Positions 50,850-59,698 of a DNA stretch of 64,000 bases are shown here, in pieces. Source of the DNA: CAYJAZ01 sp964368455 (GTDB lineage Bacteria; Desulfobacterota; Desulfovibrionia; Desulfovibrionales; Desulfovibrionaceae); assembly GCA_964368455.1 (NCBI GenBank), contig CAYJAZ010000001.1, positions 129,971 through 193,970 of the forward strand. The letters are read 5' to 3'. Under the pieces are notes generated by a model. That model ran no database searches, was not told where the DNA came from, and worked only from the letters and a program-made list of their open reading frames with translations. Each line of letters begins with the position of its first letter. Position 1 is the stretch's first letter. Both the position numbers and the translations under genes were made by a program.

Positions 50850-52322
50850 TTATTTTTTAGGTTTTAACTTTCTATGTAGATAAGATCTTTCAAGGCCAAC
50901 TAAGTCAGAAAGTTTTGTGATATTATTGTCTGCTTCTTTAAGCTTTCTTTCAAGATACCATTTTTCAAATTCGCTTTTTGCACTTTTATAGTCAAGTGAA
51001 AGAAAGAGATTGCTTATATCGCATTTATTTGTTTGACTTTTTTCTTCTTGGTTAGAGGCTTGAGCCTGTATATTGCTTTTTTGTTCAAAGATAGAGCTAT
51101 CTTCATTGCTCAAGAGAGGTAGAAGCATATGCGGTTCAATTACTTGTTCAGGATAAAGAATCGTGAGCTGTTCTAGAACGTGTTTAAGTTCACGCACATT
51201 GCCTTTCCAAGAGGCTTTTTGCAAGGTGAGCATAGCTTGAGGGGAAAAAACAGGAGGAGACATATTTCTTGCATACATTTCTTGAGAAAGTGCAATAGCA
51301 AGAAGTGGAATATCTTCTGCTCTTTCTCTAAGAGGCGGAAGATTTAAAGGAAAGCCACGCAATCTATAATAGAGATCTGATCTAAAAGATCCTTCACGCA
51401 TTGCTTGTTCTAGATTTTTATTTGTCGCTGCAAGTATGCGAACATCAACCTTTATGGTTTTATTTCCGCCTACTCTTTCAAAGGATTGTTCTTGTAAAAC
51501 ACGCAATATCTTTGCTTGCGTTTTGAGACTCATATCGCCAATTTCATCAAGAAAAAGCGTGCCTTTGTCTGCAAGTTCGAACTTGCCTATTCTGGCTTCG
51601 GCTCCTGTGAAAGAACCTTTTACATGCCCAAAAAGCTCTGATTCGATAAGCTCTTCTGGAATGGCTGCACAATTTATTGCGATAAAGGCTTCGTCTGCTC
51701 TTAGGCTTGCTTTGTGTAAAGCTTTTGCTGTGACTTCCTTACCTGTGCCATTTTCACCTGTGATCAAAACCCAAACTGGTGTAGGTGCAACAGAAGCAAG
51801 CGCGGATTTAAAGCTCTGCATTATTGGAGACTTACCAATTAAAGTTTGATTAAGTTCTTGATTGCCTAATTCTTTTTTAAGAGCAATATTTTGTGTCTTT
51901 AAAGACTCAACTTCAACAGCTCTTTTTACTGTATTGATAACAGAATCAAGAGAAAGAGGCTTTTCAATGAAGTCGTAAGCACCGTATTTTAAAGTTGTGA
52001 CAGCTGTTTCTATAGAACCATGCCCAGAAATCATGATTACAGGTATGTTTTGGTGTTCTTCCATCTTCTTTATGTGTTGTAGAAGTAAGACACCGTCAAC
52101 ATTATAGTTTTTTTCTTGTTCATGACTTTCAGCGAGCCAGATATCAAGAATAATAAGATGTATGTTTTCTGTTTTTAATATTTCTAATGCCGCATTGCCG
52201 TCTTTTGCCTGCGTGCAAACATAGCCTTCATCTTCAAGTATGCCTTGCAAAGAAAGACGTATGCCTTGTTCGTCGTCAACAATAAGAATATGTGGTTTTG
52301 TCTCTATCATACTTGCTACCAT
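50850..52322 (-). CDS. NtrX/NtrC-type sigma54-dependent response regulator
   Basis: A 490-aa activator. The receiver domain (about 10-135) has the acidic pocket D16-D17 and phospho-acceptor D60 (LIILDIWLAE), with a small insertion after it. The AAA+ domain (about 158-385) has GENGTGKEV (Walker A) and GSFTGAEAR, a Ser variant of the sigma54-contacting GAFTGA loop, plus GTLFLDEIGDMS. A Fis-type HTH lies at the end (NNITKLSDLVGLERSYLHRKL). The layout resembles NtrX. No partner histidine kinase is in the window. A start at 52310 is also possible. Confidence 0.9.
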   Translation of the reverse strand: MVASMIETKPHILIVDDEQGIRLSLQGILEDEGYVCTQAKDGNAALEILKTENIHLIILDIWLAESHEQEKNYNVDGVLLLQHIKKMEEHQNIPVIMISGHGSIETAVTTLKYGAYDFIEKPLSLDSVINTVKRAVEVESLKTQNIALKKELGNQELNQTLIGKSPIMQSFKSALASVAPTPVWVLITGENGTGKEVTAKALHKASLRADEAFIAINCAAIPEELIESELFGHVKGSFTGAEARIGKFELADKGTLFLDEIGDMSLKTQAKILRVLQEQSFERVGGNKTIKVDVRILAATNKNLEQAMREGSFRSDLYYRLRGFPLNLPPLRERAEDIPLLAIALSQEMYARNMSPPVFSPQAMLTLQKASWKGNVRELKHVLEQLTILYPEQVIEPHMLLPLLSNEDSSIFEQKSNIQAQASNQEEKSQTNKCDISNLFLSLDYKSAKSEFEKWYLERKLKEADNNITKLSDLVGLERSYLHRKLKPKK

Positions 52323-53106
52323 TGTTTTATTTATGTAAAAAAAGTAGCATACTTAGTTTTTATGGTCAATCTTTGCTCAAGAGCAAATTAGAAGCACGTC
52401 CAAATGAGTAAAGTTTTATAATACTTTTTATTCTATGTGATTTTGCTAATAATTGTTCTGTATGTAAAATTTGAATGAAAAAGTTTGTTTTCTTTGAAAA
52501 ATTAATAAAGTAATTGATTTTTTGCTGTTTTTTTTGGGTAAAAAGTTTTTATCTATTTGAAAATATAGGATTAAAATATTTAATGATGAAAAGCTATTTG
52601 TCAAGAAAAAATCACTTTTTGAGCAAATATAATACAAATTTTGATAAAAATTTTATGAAAAAATAATAGTATATTCTGTTGAATTTATATGCTTATTTTG
52701 TAATATATTGAAATATATAGTTTTAAAATGTTTGACAAATTTTTAAGCGATATTATTTATAATTAATTATATTTATAATTTTAATAATAAATCTATTTTG
52801 TAAATAGAAGATAATAAGGAGATAAAGTAGTAATAGTTTTTCGATTAGATTTTTAAACAAACGCTTTTCTTGTTAATTATATAGCTCAAATTTAAAATGC
52901 CTCAATAGAAGGTTTTACATTTGACGGAATTTATTGTTAAAGGGGCTTTCTCATTCTGTTTTAGAAAAAATCGCTTTATTTATCAAAAAAACAAGTGATT
53001 TTATAAAAATTCAATAGAAAGAGAAAATTGTTTTCATTTTGCTCTTAAGCGTCTTTCTCTTTAAAAATATAGTATATGTTCCGTGTTAATGTTTTAAGGT
53101 ATTATT
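52323..53106. other. 780-bp AT-rich gap upstream of the adhesin gene
   Basis: No protein gene is supported; a 63-codon minus-strand ORF (52446-52637) is Phe/Lys/Ser-rich low complexity and not called. The segment is extremely A+T-rich around 52560-52830. A TTGACA box is at 52732, with TATAAT 20 bp further. A stem AAAATCGCTT/AAGTGATTTT lies near 52967-53002. It probably holds the adhesin promoter and a long 5' leader. No c-di-GMP riboswitch motif was recognised. Confidence 0.5.
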
Positions 53107-54852
53107 ATGGCTGATTTAGTATTGAATATTCCTAAAGAACATCAGGTAAATATCATTGATTTAAATAGTGATATTAATTTAATTTCTTTCACATTTGATG
53201 TGAATGAAGCTCTTTTTGAAAAAATAGATAATAATTTAGAAATAGAATTTGAACTTTCTAATTCTAGTATTATTCTTAAAGATTTCTATACAGTATATTC
53301 AGAAGAGAATATGCCTGAATTTGTTTTAGATGAAGAATTAATTTCTGGTGAACAATTTTTTGCTTCTCTTGACGCAAGTCTTATGCCAGCTGCTGGACCA
53401 GCTGTTGCAGATCAATTACAAGAGACTCGTGGAGGCGTAGATTCGCCTTTTGACACTCTTGCTGTAGGTATCAGTGCTTTAAATGATATCTTCGGCGGCT
53501 CAGAATATGAAAGATTTGGTGCAGAAGCAGAATTTTCGTCAAGCGATGGCGAAAATGCCTTTGCTGCAGAATTAGATTCCCCGAATGGTGGACTAGTAGA
53601 TCCTGAGAATCCATCTCCAAATCCACCAATTGTAACCCCTCCAATTCTCAACCCACCAGTCAACCCACCAGTCGACCCTCCAGTTGATCCTCCAGTTGAT
53701 CCTCCAGTCAACCCACCAGTCGACCCACCAGTCGACCCTCCGGTCGATCCTCCGGTTGACCCTCCGGTAGATCCACCAGTCGACCCACCAGTCGACCCAC
53801 CAGTCGACCCACCGGTTGATCCTCCGGTTGATCCTCCTGTTGACCCTCCGGTTGATCCTCCAGTCGACCCACCAGTCGACCCACCGGTTGATCCTCCTGT
53901 CGATCCTCCAGTCGACCCACCTGTTGACCCACCAGTCGATCCACCGGTTGATCCTCCTGTTGATCCTAAACCGCCAGTTGACTTAGAAGCTCCAGAAGGT
54001 GGACTTGTAGATCATGTTGTATGGAGACCTCCTGTTCAAGGTTTTGACAATCTTCATAATGATGTCTATTGGGCAACATCTGGCGGAACAAAGCCTGTTG
54101 TTCCAACTACTACAAAATACGATGAAGATGGCATGTCTATCGATACTGCTGAAGGTAATGACGAAGTCTATATGGGTGGTGGAAATGACACTATCTATCT
54201 AGGCGAAAGTCATCACGGTGGCGATCCAGTTGAAGGCAATAAAGTCGCATTAGAACGCCTAGAAATCTTTATGGAAAATGACGATGCATCTATAATTCAA
54301 ATGGATAGATACGGCGAAGACGATTCCTTAAAAACAGAATTTTCTGGATTAAGTACAAATTACATTGATATTGCACACGCTGGCGGCGGCGACGACCATG
54401 TTTATGGCGAAGATGGAACTGATTTTATTTTCGGTGGTTCAGGAGATGACTTTATCGATGGTGGCGATGGTGCTGACGGACTTCGTGGCGGTAGTGGCGA
54501 TGATACAATACTTGGCGGCGAAGGCGATGACATCATCAGCGGCGGCAAAGGCAGTGATATGTTGAGTGGCGGCGAAGGAAGCGATACTTTCCTTTGGTTT
54601 GCATCAGAATTTCAAAACGGAGATTCTGACACTATCACAGACTTTGTCCTTGGCGAAGATGTGCTAGATTTATCTTCATTCAAAGAAAATGGTTTTGATA
54701 TTGCAATGCGTCAAGAAGGCAGTGATTCTGTGATTACTATTTCTAAAGGCGAACAATATCAAGAGATTACTCTTTCGGATGTAGGCTTTAGCCAAGAGCT
54801 TTCAGACGAATTGGAAAATAGCGGCATGATTGATGCAGGTATTAAAATTTAA
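53107..54852 (+). CDS. Mini LapA-like RTX adhesin, type I secretion substrate
   Basis: A 581-aa protein with no Sec signal. The N-terminal part (about 1-130) matches the start of large Desulfovibrio adhesins: IEFELSNSSIILKDFYTVYS, then LDEELISGEQFFASL and SLMPAAGPAVADQL, with PAAG at 94-97 like the site cut by LapG proteases. About 27 PVDP-type tetrapeptide units follow (about 180-290). RTX calcium-binding nonapeptides (GGSGDDFIDGGDGADGLRGG) lie at about 450-500. The C-terminal VCA0849-type secretion domain has TFLWFASEFQ and DTITDFVLGEDVLDLS. Usual LapA proteins are thousands of residues long. No T1SS, lapD or lapG genes are nearby. Confidence 0.85.
   Translation: MADLVLNIPKEHQVNIIDLNSDINLISFTFDVNEALFEKIDNNLEIEFELSNSSIILKDFYTVYSEENMPEFVLDEELISGEQFFASLDASLMPAAGPAVADQLQETRGGVDSPFDTLAVGISALNDIFGGSEYERFGAEAEFSSSDGENAFAAELDSPNGGLVDPENPSPNPPIVTPPILNPPVNPPVDPPVDPPVDPPVNPPVDPPVDPPVDPPVDPPVDPPVDPPVDPPVDPPVDPPVDPPVDPPVDPPVDPPVDPPVDPPVDPPVDPPVDPPVDPPVDPPVDPKPPVDLEAPEGGLVDHVVWRPPVQGFDNLHNDVYWATSGGTKPVVPTTTKYDEDGMSIDTAEGNDEVYMGGGNDTIYLGESHHGGDPVEGNKVALERLEIFMENDDASIIQMDRYGEDDSLKTEFSGLSTNYIDIAHAGGGDDHVYGEDGTDFIFGGSGDDFIDGGDGADGLRGGSGDDTILGGEGDDIISGGKGSDMLSGGEGSDTFLWFASEFQNGDSDTITDFVLGEDVLDLSSFKENGFDIAMRQEGSDSVITISKGEQYQEITLSDVGFSQELSDELENSGMIDAGIKI
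53645..53968 (+). repeat. 12-bp in-frame repeats encoding PVDP units
   Basis: About 27 copies of a CCAGTCGACCCA-like 12-mer, with third-position variation (GTC/GTT/GTA, CCA/CCT/CCG, GAC/GAT). Gain or loss of a unit would keep the frame, so the spacer length could vary between cells or strains. The same tract gives a spurious open frame on the other strand. Confidence 0.9.
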
Positions 54853-54930
54853 AAGACTTAATTCCTCTATATAATGAAATAGGAGTAAAGTGCTCTAAAA
54901 TTAAATTATATATGATATAGTGCATTTATA

Positions 54931-54963
54931 AAAAAAGCGTGAGACTAATACTCACGCTTTTTT
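54931..54963. terminator. Bidirectional terminator between adhesin and MATE gene
   Basis: AAAAAAGCGTGAG, 7-nt loop, CTCACGCTTTTTT. It lies between two convergent genes. Confidence 0.87.
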
Positions 54964-55001
54964 CTTTATTTAGGAAATATTTATAAATTTCTTTAACTGC
55001 A

Positions 55002-56405
55002 TTAAGCAAAGAAATTTTTCAAAATTTCATCAAGTGATTTCTTTTCTAATTTGAGAACTCTTGAAGTAAAAAGTATTGAAGCAAAGCCAAGTCCAATCAC
55101 CATGCCTATCCAGAAACCGTAAGCTCCAATAGGTTCGGAAATAAATGGTATACCATAGAAACAAAGCGAATAGCCTACAGGAAAAGCTATAAGCCAATAG
55201 GCTGTTACAGCAAGAACTAAAAGAGCCTTTGTATCGTTATAGCCACGCAAAATACCTGTGCTAGCGATTTGAATACAATCAACTATTTGATAAACAGCAG
55301 CAAAAATCATGAAAGAAGTGGCAAGAGCATGCACCTTTGGATCGGCTGTATAAAGAGAAGCGATTTGATCTCTAAAAAAGTAAATCATACTAAAATTGAA
55401 AAATCCTATAATAAGAGCAAGCGTGAGACAAGCTTTTCTCACAACTTTAGAACTTTCTAAAGAATTAAGTCCAATATAATGGCCTGTACGCATAGAGCTC
55501 ACAACGCAAAGAGCAAGAGGAAGCATAAAAAACATAGAGCTTACATTTAACGCCACTTGATGCCCTGCAACAATATCTCTTCCGAAAGGTGCGATTAAAA
55601 TAGCAACTAAAGAGAAGATTGAAATTTCTAATAAAAGAGCAATAGCATTTGGTAAAGCGATAAAGAAGATTTTCTTGATAAGTTTGAAATCTGGTTTTTG
55701 TAATTTGTAGGCACGCGGATTTTTTCTGAGTACAAAATAAAACATACCTATCCACATGACAAAACACACAACAGCAGAAGCAACAGCACAACCAACAGCA
55801 CCAAGTGCAGGCATGCCGAATTTACCAAAGATAAAGATGTAGTTTAACGGAATATTTACAGCAAGAGAGAGAAAACCTATAAACATAGTAGGCCTTGTAA
55901 AGCCTTGCCCCTCAAGAAAATATCTTTCCACTAAATAAAACATAAGAGGAAAAACACCGCTGAGCATAACAAGTAAATAATCAGAAGAAAGAGCGATAAG
56001 CTCGACATCAAAAGTCATATATGACAGACCCTTAATAAGAGCCAGTAAAGTAAGAACAATACACAAAGCAATAATGCTTGCGTACCAATAGCCTTGTGCA
56101 AGAAGTTGAGTCGCACTTTCTATTCTTTTTTCAGGTGTAGCCGAAGCAATTTTTTCTGCAATCATTGGAATAAGGGGCATCAATAAACCTTGTCCAAAAA
56201 GAGTAACTGGCATCCAAATAGAAGAAGCAACTGCTACAGCCGCCATATGTATAGCTCCAGCTCTGCCAGACATAACAGTGTCGACAAAGGTCATTGAAAG
56301 ACCAGCAATTTGTCCAAGACAAACTGGTATAGCGAGTTTAGTTAATGTTTTTGTTTCTTCCCAAAAAGTAGGTGCTTGAATTTGATTTTGAGTGATTTCA
56401 GACAT
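55002..56405 (-). CDS. MATE-family multidrug efflux transporter (NorM-like)
   Basis: A 467-aa inner-membrane antiporter that exports cationic drugs using Na+ or H+. Twelve hydrophobic segments form two MATE halves. Diagnostic blocks are LTKLAIPVCLGQIAGLSMTFVDTVMSGRAG (about 17-46) and FLEGQGFTRPTMFIGFLSLAVNIPLNYIFIFG (about 138-169). ATG 56405 (MSEITQNQ) is preferred over upstream in-frame starts because it fits the family's start. It follows the RND gene by about 130 bp and probably extends the efflux block. Confidence 0.9.
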   Translation of the reverse strand: MSEITQNQIQAPTFWEETKTLTKLAIPVCLGQIAGLSMTFVDTVMSGRAGAIHMAAVAVASSIWMPVTLFGQGLLMPLIPMIAEKIASATPEKRIESATQLLAQGYWYASIIALCIVLTLLALIKGLSYMTFDVELIALSSDYLLVMLSGVFPLMFYLVERYFLEGQGFTRPTMFIGFLSLAVNIPLNYIFIFGKFGMPALGAVGCAVASAVVCFVMWIGMFYFVLRKNPRAYKLQKPDFKLIKKIFFIALPNAIALLLEISIFSLVAILIAPFGRDIVAGHQVALNVSSMFFMLPLALCVVSSMRTGHYIGLNSLESSKVVRKACLTLALIIGFFNFSMIYFFRDQIASLYTADPKVHALATSFMIFAAVYQIVDCIQIASTGILRGYNDTKALLVLAVTAYWLIAFPVGYSLCFYGIPFISEPIGAYGFWIGMVIGLGFASILFTSRVLKLEKKSLDEILKNFFA

Positions 56406-56534
56406 AAAGAGCTTCTTTTCCATAAGTAAATAGTGTTTATGGCCATAAGGCGTAAGAATAAATACTATAGGAAAAAAAGCTCTTGTCAAATCTTTTTTTT
56501 ATATTATAAAGATTTGATTTTCTTTATAAATTAA

Positions 56535-59500
56535 TTAATGTCTTTTTCTGTTTTTTAATCTCTCTAGATTTTCGTCAAGAATAAGATAGAGTGCAGGCAC
56601 TAAAGCAAGTGTGATAACAGTTGCAAATAAAACACCAAAACCAAGTGAAATAGCAACAGGTATAAGCATAACAGCTTGTTTTGAACTTTCAAAAATCATT
56701 GGTGCTAAGCCTATTGAAGTTGTGAGAGTTGTGAGGAGAATAGGCCTAAAACGTCTTAGAGCTGCGGAATGAACAGCATCTCTTGCATTAAAACCATTAC
56801 GCATAGCATTATTTGCAAAATCTATAAGCACAAGTGAGTCGTTTACGACAAGTCCAGCCAGAGCAAGTACGCCCATAACCGAAATAACACCAAGACTATA
56901 GCCCATGACAACATGCCCTACAATAGCTCCAACAATACCAAATGGAATAGCAATCATAATGATAAATGGTTGCGTATAAGATTTGAAAGGAATAGCAAGT
57001 AAAACGTAGATAGCTAAGACAACAAAGAGTAAACCGCTATAAAGAGAGGACATACTTTCGTTGATATCTTTTTGCATGCCAGCTTGAACAGACATAAGTC
57101 CTGGATAGAGTGCTTGTAGTTCTGGTATGATATTTGTGTTGATATCAGCTAAAATACGCGAAGCTTCAGAACGTGGAGTCACGTTTGCAGAAACTTCTAA
57201 TATTCTTTGTCCCTCACTTCTTCTGATGATAACAGGTGCTAAATCTTCTGTTATAGTTACGATATCTCTAAGGTATATTTCTTCACCAGATGGCGAGCGT
57301 ACAATAAGGCTCATAAAGGTGCTTTCATCAGCTCTTTCTTCTTCTGGTAAACGCAGACGCACAGTCACTTCGTCTCTGCCTCTTTGCTGACGCAAGACAG
57401 TAAGGCCTTCAAATGATGAACGCAATTGTGAAGATATAGAAGAAGAGGTGAAGCCTAATTTTTCGCCTAAAGGAGTTATTTTTACAACATATTCTTTTGA
57501 TTTATCGGAAGTACCTGTGTCGATATCTGAGACATTTTTGTACACTCTTATTTTGTCTGCAAGCAATTCAATGGCTTTGTCTAAAACTTCAGTATCACGA
57601 TGAGCAAGTCTAACGGTTAAAGCCTTACCCGAACCAGGACCACCTCTGTCTGATTGGAAAGAAATACTTTCAACATTAGAAACATGCCCAACTTCTTCTT
57701 GCCATAATCTTGTGACTTCGGCAGTAGAAATAGGACGAACTTCAGGATCAGTCAAATATAGATAGCCACGCATAGTAGAGCCATAGAAGTTTATATATAT
57801 ACCTTCTGAAAGAGCATCACCACCATTTTCTGCTAAAACTTTTTCACCAGCTTTAAAGAGTCTTTGTTCAAGCTTCACTAAATCGTCTTCTGAAGTGTCG
57901 GTTGGCATTGCAATTTCAACATAAGCGAAATCTGATTCAGATTTTGGCATAAGTTCAATGCCTAATCTGCCAGAAGCAATAAAGGCATAGGAAAGAATTA
58001 AAAGGCCAATACAAAAGGCTACAACTGAATATTTATAATCTAAGATTTTGTCTAAGCGTGGTCCATAAACATTTTCCACCCATTTTGTAAAGGCATGGCT
58101 AAATTTTCTTTGGTAGGCATTTAATCTAAAAGTGATAGAGCCTGGTCTTGGTTTGCTGTCGTGTGCTAAGTGGCAAGGAAGAACATATAAACTCTCTATA
58201 AGCGAACAAAGAAAAACAGCAGAAACAACAGGTACAATAGGAGAAAAGAGCATGCCTAAGAAACCTGGAATAAATAAAATAGGTACAAAGGCAACAATAT
58301 TTGTTAAAACCGAGAAAACAATAGGTGAGCCAATTTCCTTTGTTCCTAAAACAGCAGCTTCTGGCCTTGAATAACCCTTTCGTCGCCATATATGCACATT
58401 CTCGCCCACAACAATAGCATCGTCAACAACAATACCAAGAGTAAGAATAAAGGCAAACATAGTCATCATATTAATACTAGCACCATATGGATTGAGCATT
58501 AAAAAAGCACCCATAATAGCTACAGGAATACCAAGACTTACCCAAACAGCAAGTTTTGGCTCTAAAAATAAAGCAAGACAAAGGAAAACAAGAATAATAC
58601 CTGTTGTCGCATTACCAACAAGTAAATCAGCTCTATCTGTAAAAACTTCAGCAAAGTCAGAACGTATATTTAATGTAAGGCTAGCTGGTAGTGTTTGGTT
58701 TAATCTATCTATAACTTCTTTAGATTCTTTTGCTAATATACCCGGTGTTTGCTCGCCAATAGCGTAAACGTCAATAAGAATAGCTGGATGATTATTAAAA
58801 TGAGCAAAAGATTTAGTGTCTTCAAAGGTTTCTTTAATTATTGCAACATCTTCAAGTAATAATCTTGAACCATCTTCTAAGGAAAGAATGGAGATTTGGC
58901 CAAATTCATGAGCATAGTCACGTCTATCATCAACAATAATACTAATATCGCCATTCTTTGTTTCCATTGTTCCAGCTCCCTGCTCAATAGAAGCTTTTTG
59001 AATGGCAGAAGCAATTTCTTCAAGTGTGAGATCGTATTTTCTTAATGTGTTTTGTGAAATTTCAATTTGTATTTCTCTGTCTAGAGTATTATCTAATTCC
59101 ACAGAAGAAATATTTGGCTGTAAAAGAAGTTCGTCTTTAACTATATCAGCCCATTCACGTAGGAACAATAAGTCATCAGAACCAGAGAGAATCATTGTCA
59201 TAACTTCGACAACACGCTTTTTCAAAGTGACTATAGGCGTTTCAGCTGCTTCTGGAAAAGTTCTTATTCGGCTGACTTCATTTTGTATATCTTGTAAAAA
59301 TCTGTCTCTATCAGCACCTTCAACAGCAGTTACTGTGACGGTTGCTGTGCCATTTGAACGCACAAAAGAGGTTACTTCGTCGATATTTTCAACATTTCGC
59401 ACTACGTCTTCAACGGCAATTACCATGCCTTGCTCGATTTCTTCTGGACTTGCACCCGGTAATTCGAGAGTGACTGTGACTTGATCTACTTCAAAAGGAG

Positions 59501-59675
59501 GAAAAACTTCTTGCTTCATATTGAAAAGAAAGATAAGTCCGCCTGCAAGCATTGCCCACATCAATAGATTTGCGGCTACATTATTTTCTACCATCCAAGC
59601 AATAGGCCCTTGCCAGATTTTTTCCTTGGGTATTCTTTTTTCACTGTGCTGTGAATGTTGATTTTCTTCGTTCAT
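56535..59675 (-). CDS. RND efflux pump inner-membrane subunit (AcrB-like)
   Basis: A 1046-aa proton-driven exporter forming the central trimer of a tripartite pump. Twelve membrane helices with two large periplasmic loops are evident. TLGIVVDDAIVVGENV (about 405-420) has the Asp pair of TM4. The TM10 motif is ALAGLVVNDSLVLIDFANN, where the Lys of AcrB is replaced by Asn with a following Asp, a pattern of another HAE1-like subgroup. A hydrophobic N-terminal anchor follows a charged start. It lies 23 bp after the MFP gene. Substrates are unknown. Confidence 0.94.
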   Translation of the reverse strand: MNEENQHSQHSEKRIPKEKIWQGPIAWMVENNVAANLLMWAMLAGGLIFLFNMKQEVFPPFEVDQVTVTLELPGASPEEIEQGMVIAVEDVVRNVENIDEVTSFVRSNGTATVTVTAVEGADRDRFLQDIQNEVSRIRTFPEAAETPIVTLKKRVVEVMTMILSGSDDLLFLREWADIVKDELLLQPNISSVELDNTLDREIQIEISQNTLRKYDLTLEEIASAIQKASIEQGAGTMETKNGDISIIVDDRRDYAHEFGQISILSLEDGSRLLLEDVAIIKETFEDTKSFAHFNNHPAILIDVYAIGEQTPGILAKESKEVIDRLNQTLPASLTLNIRSDFAEVFTDRADLLVGNATTGIILVFLCLALFLEPKLAVWVSLGIPVAIMGAFLMLNPYGASINMMTMFAFILTLGIVVDDAIVVGENVHIWRRKGYSRPEAAVLGTKEIGSPIVFSVLTNIVAFVPILFIPGFLGMLFSPIVPVVSAVFLCSLIESLYVLPCHLAHDSKPRPGSITFRLNAYQRKFSHAFTKWVENVYGPRLDKILDYKYSVVAFCIGLLILSYAFIASGRLGIELMPKSESDFAYVEIAMPTDTSEDDLVKLEQRLFKAGEKVLAENGGDALSEGIYINFYGSTMRGYLYLTDPEVRPISTAEVTRLWQEEVGHVSNVESISFQSDRGGPGSGKALTVRLAHRDTEVLDKAIELLADKIRVYKNVSDIDTGTSDKSKEYVVKITPLGEKLGFTSSSISSQLRSSFEGLTVLRQQRGRDEVTVRLRLPEEERADESTFMSLIVRSPSGEEIYLRDIVTITEDLAPVIIRRSEGQRILEVSANVTPRSEASRILADINTNIIPELQALYPGLMSVQAGMQKDINESMSSLYSGLLFVVLAIYVLLAIPFKSYTQPFIIMIAIPFGIVGAIVGHVVMGYSLGVISVMGVLALAGLVVNDSLVLIDFANNAMRNGFNARDAVHSAALRRFRPILLTTLTTSIGLAPMIFESSKQAVMLIPVAISLGFGVLFATVITLALVPALYLILDENLERLKNRKRH

Positions 59676-59698
59676 TTTATATACCTATATACAATTGA

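Noticed and set aside
52446..52637. 63-codon ORF in the AT-rich gap before the adhesin
   Set aside because: Phe/Lys/Ser-rich low-complexity translation with no RBS or similarity.
52323..53106. c-di-GMP riboswitch before the LapA-like gene
   Set aside because: The conserved GEMM core sequences are absent.
53708..53944. Open frame on the minus strand across the PVDP tract
   Set aside because: Arises from the 12-bp repeat being free of stops on both strands.
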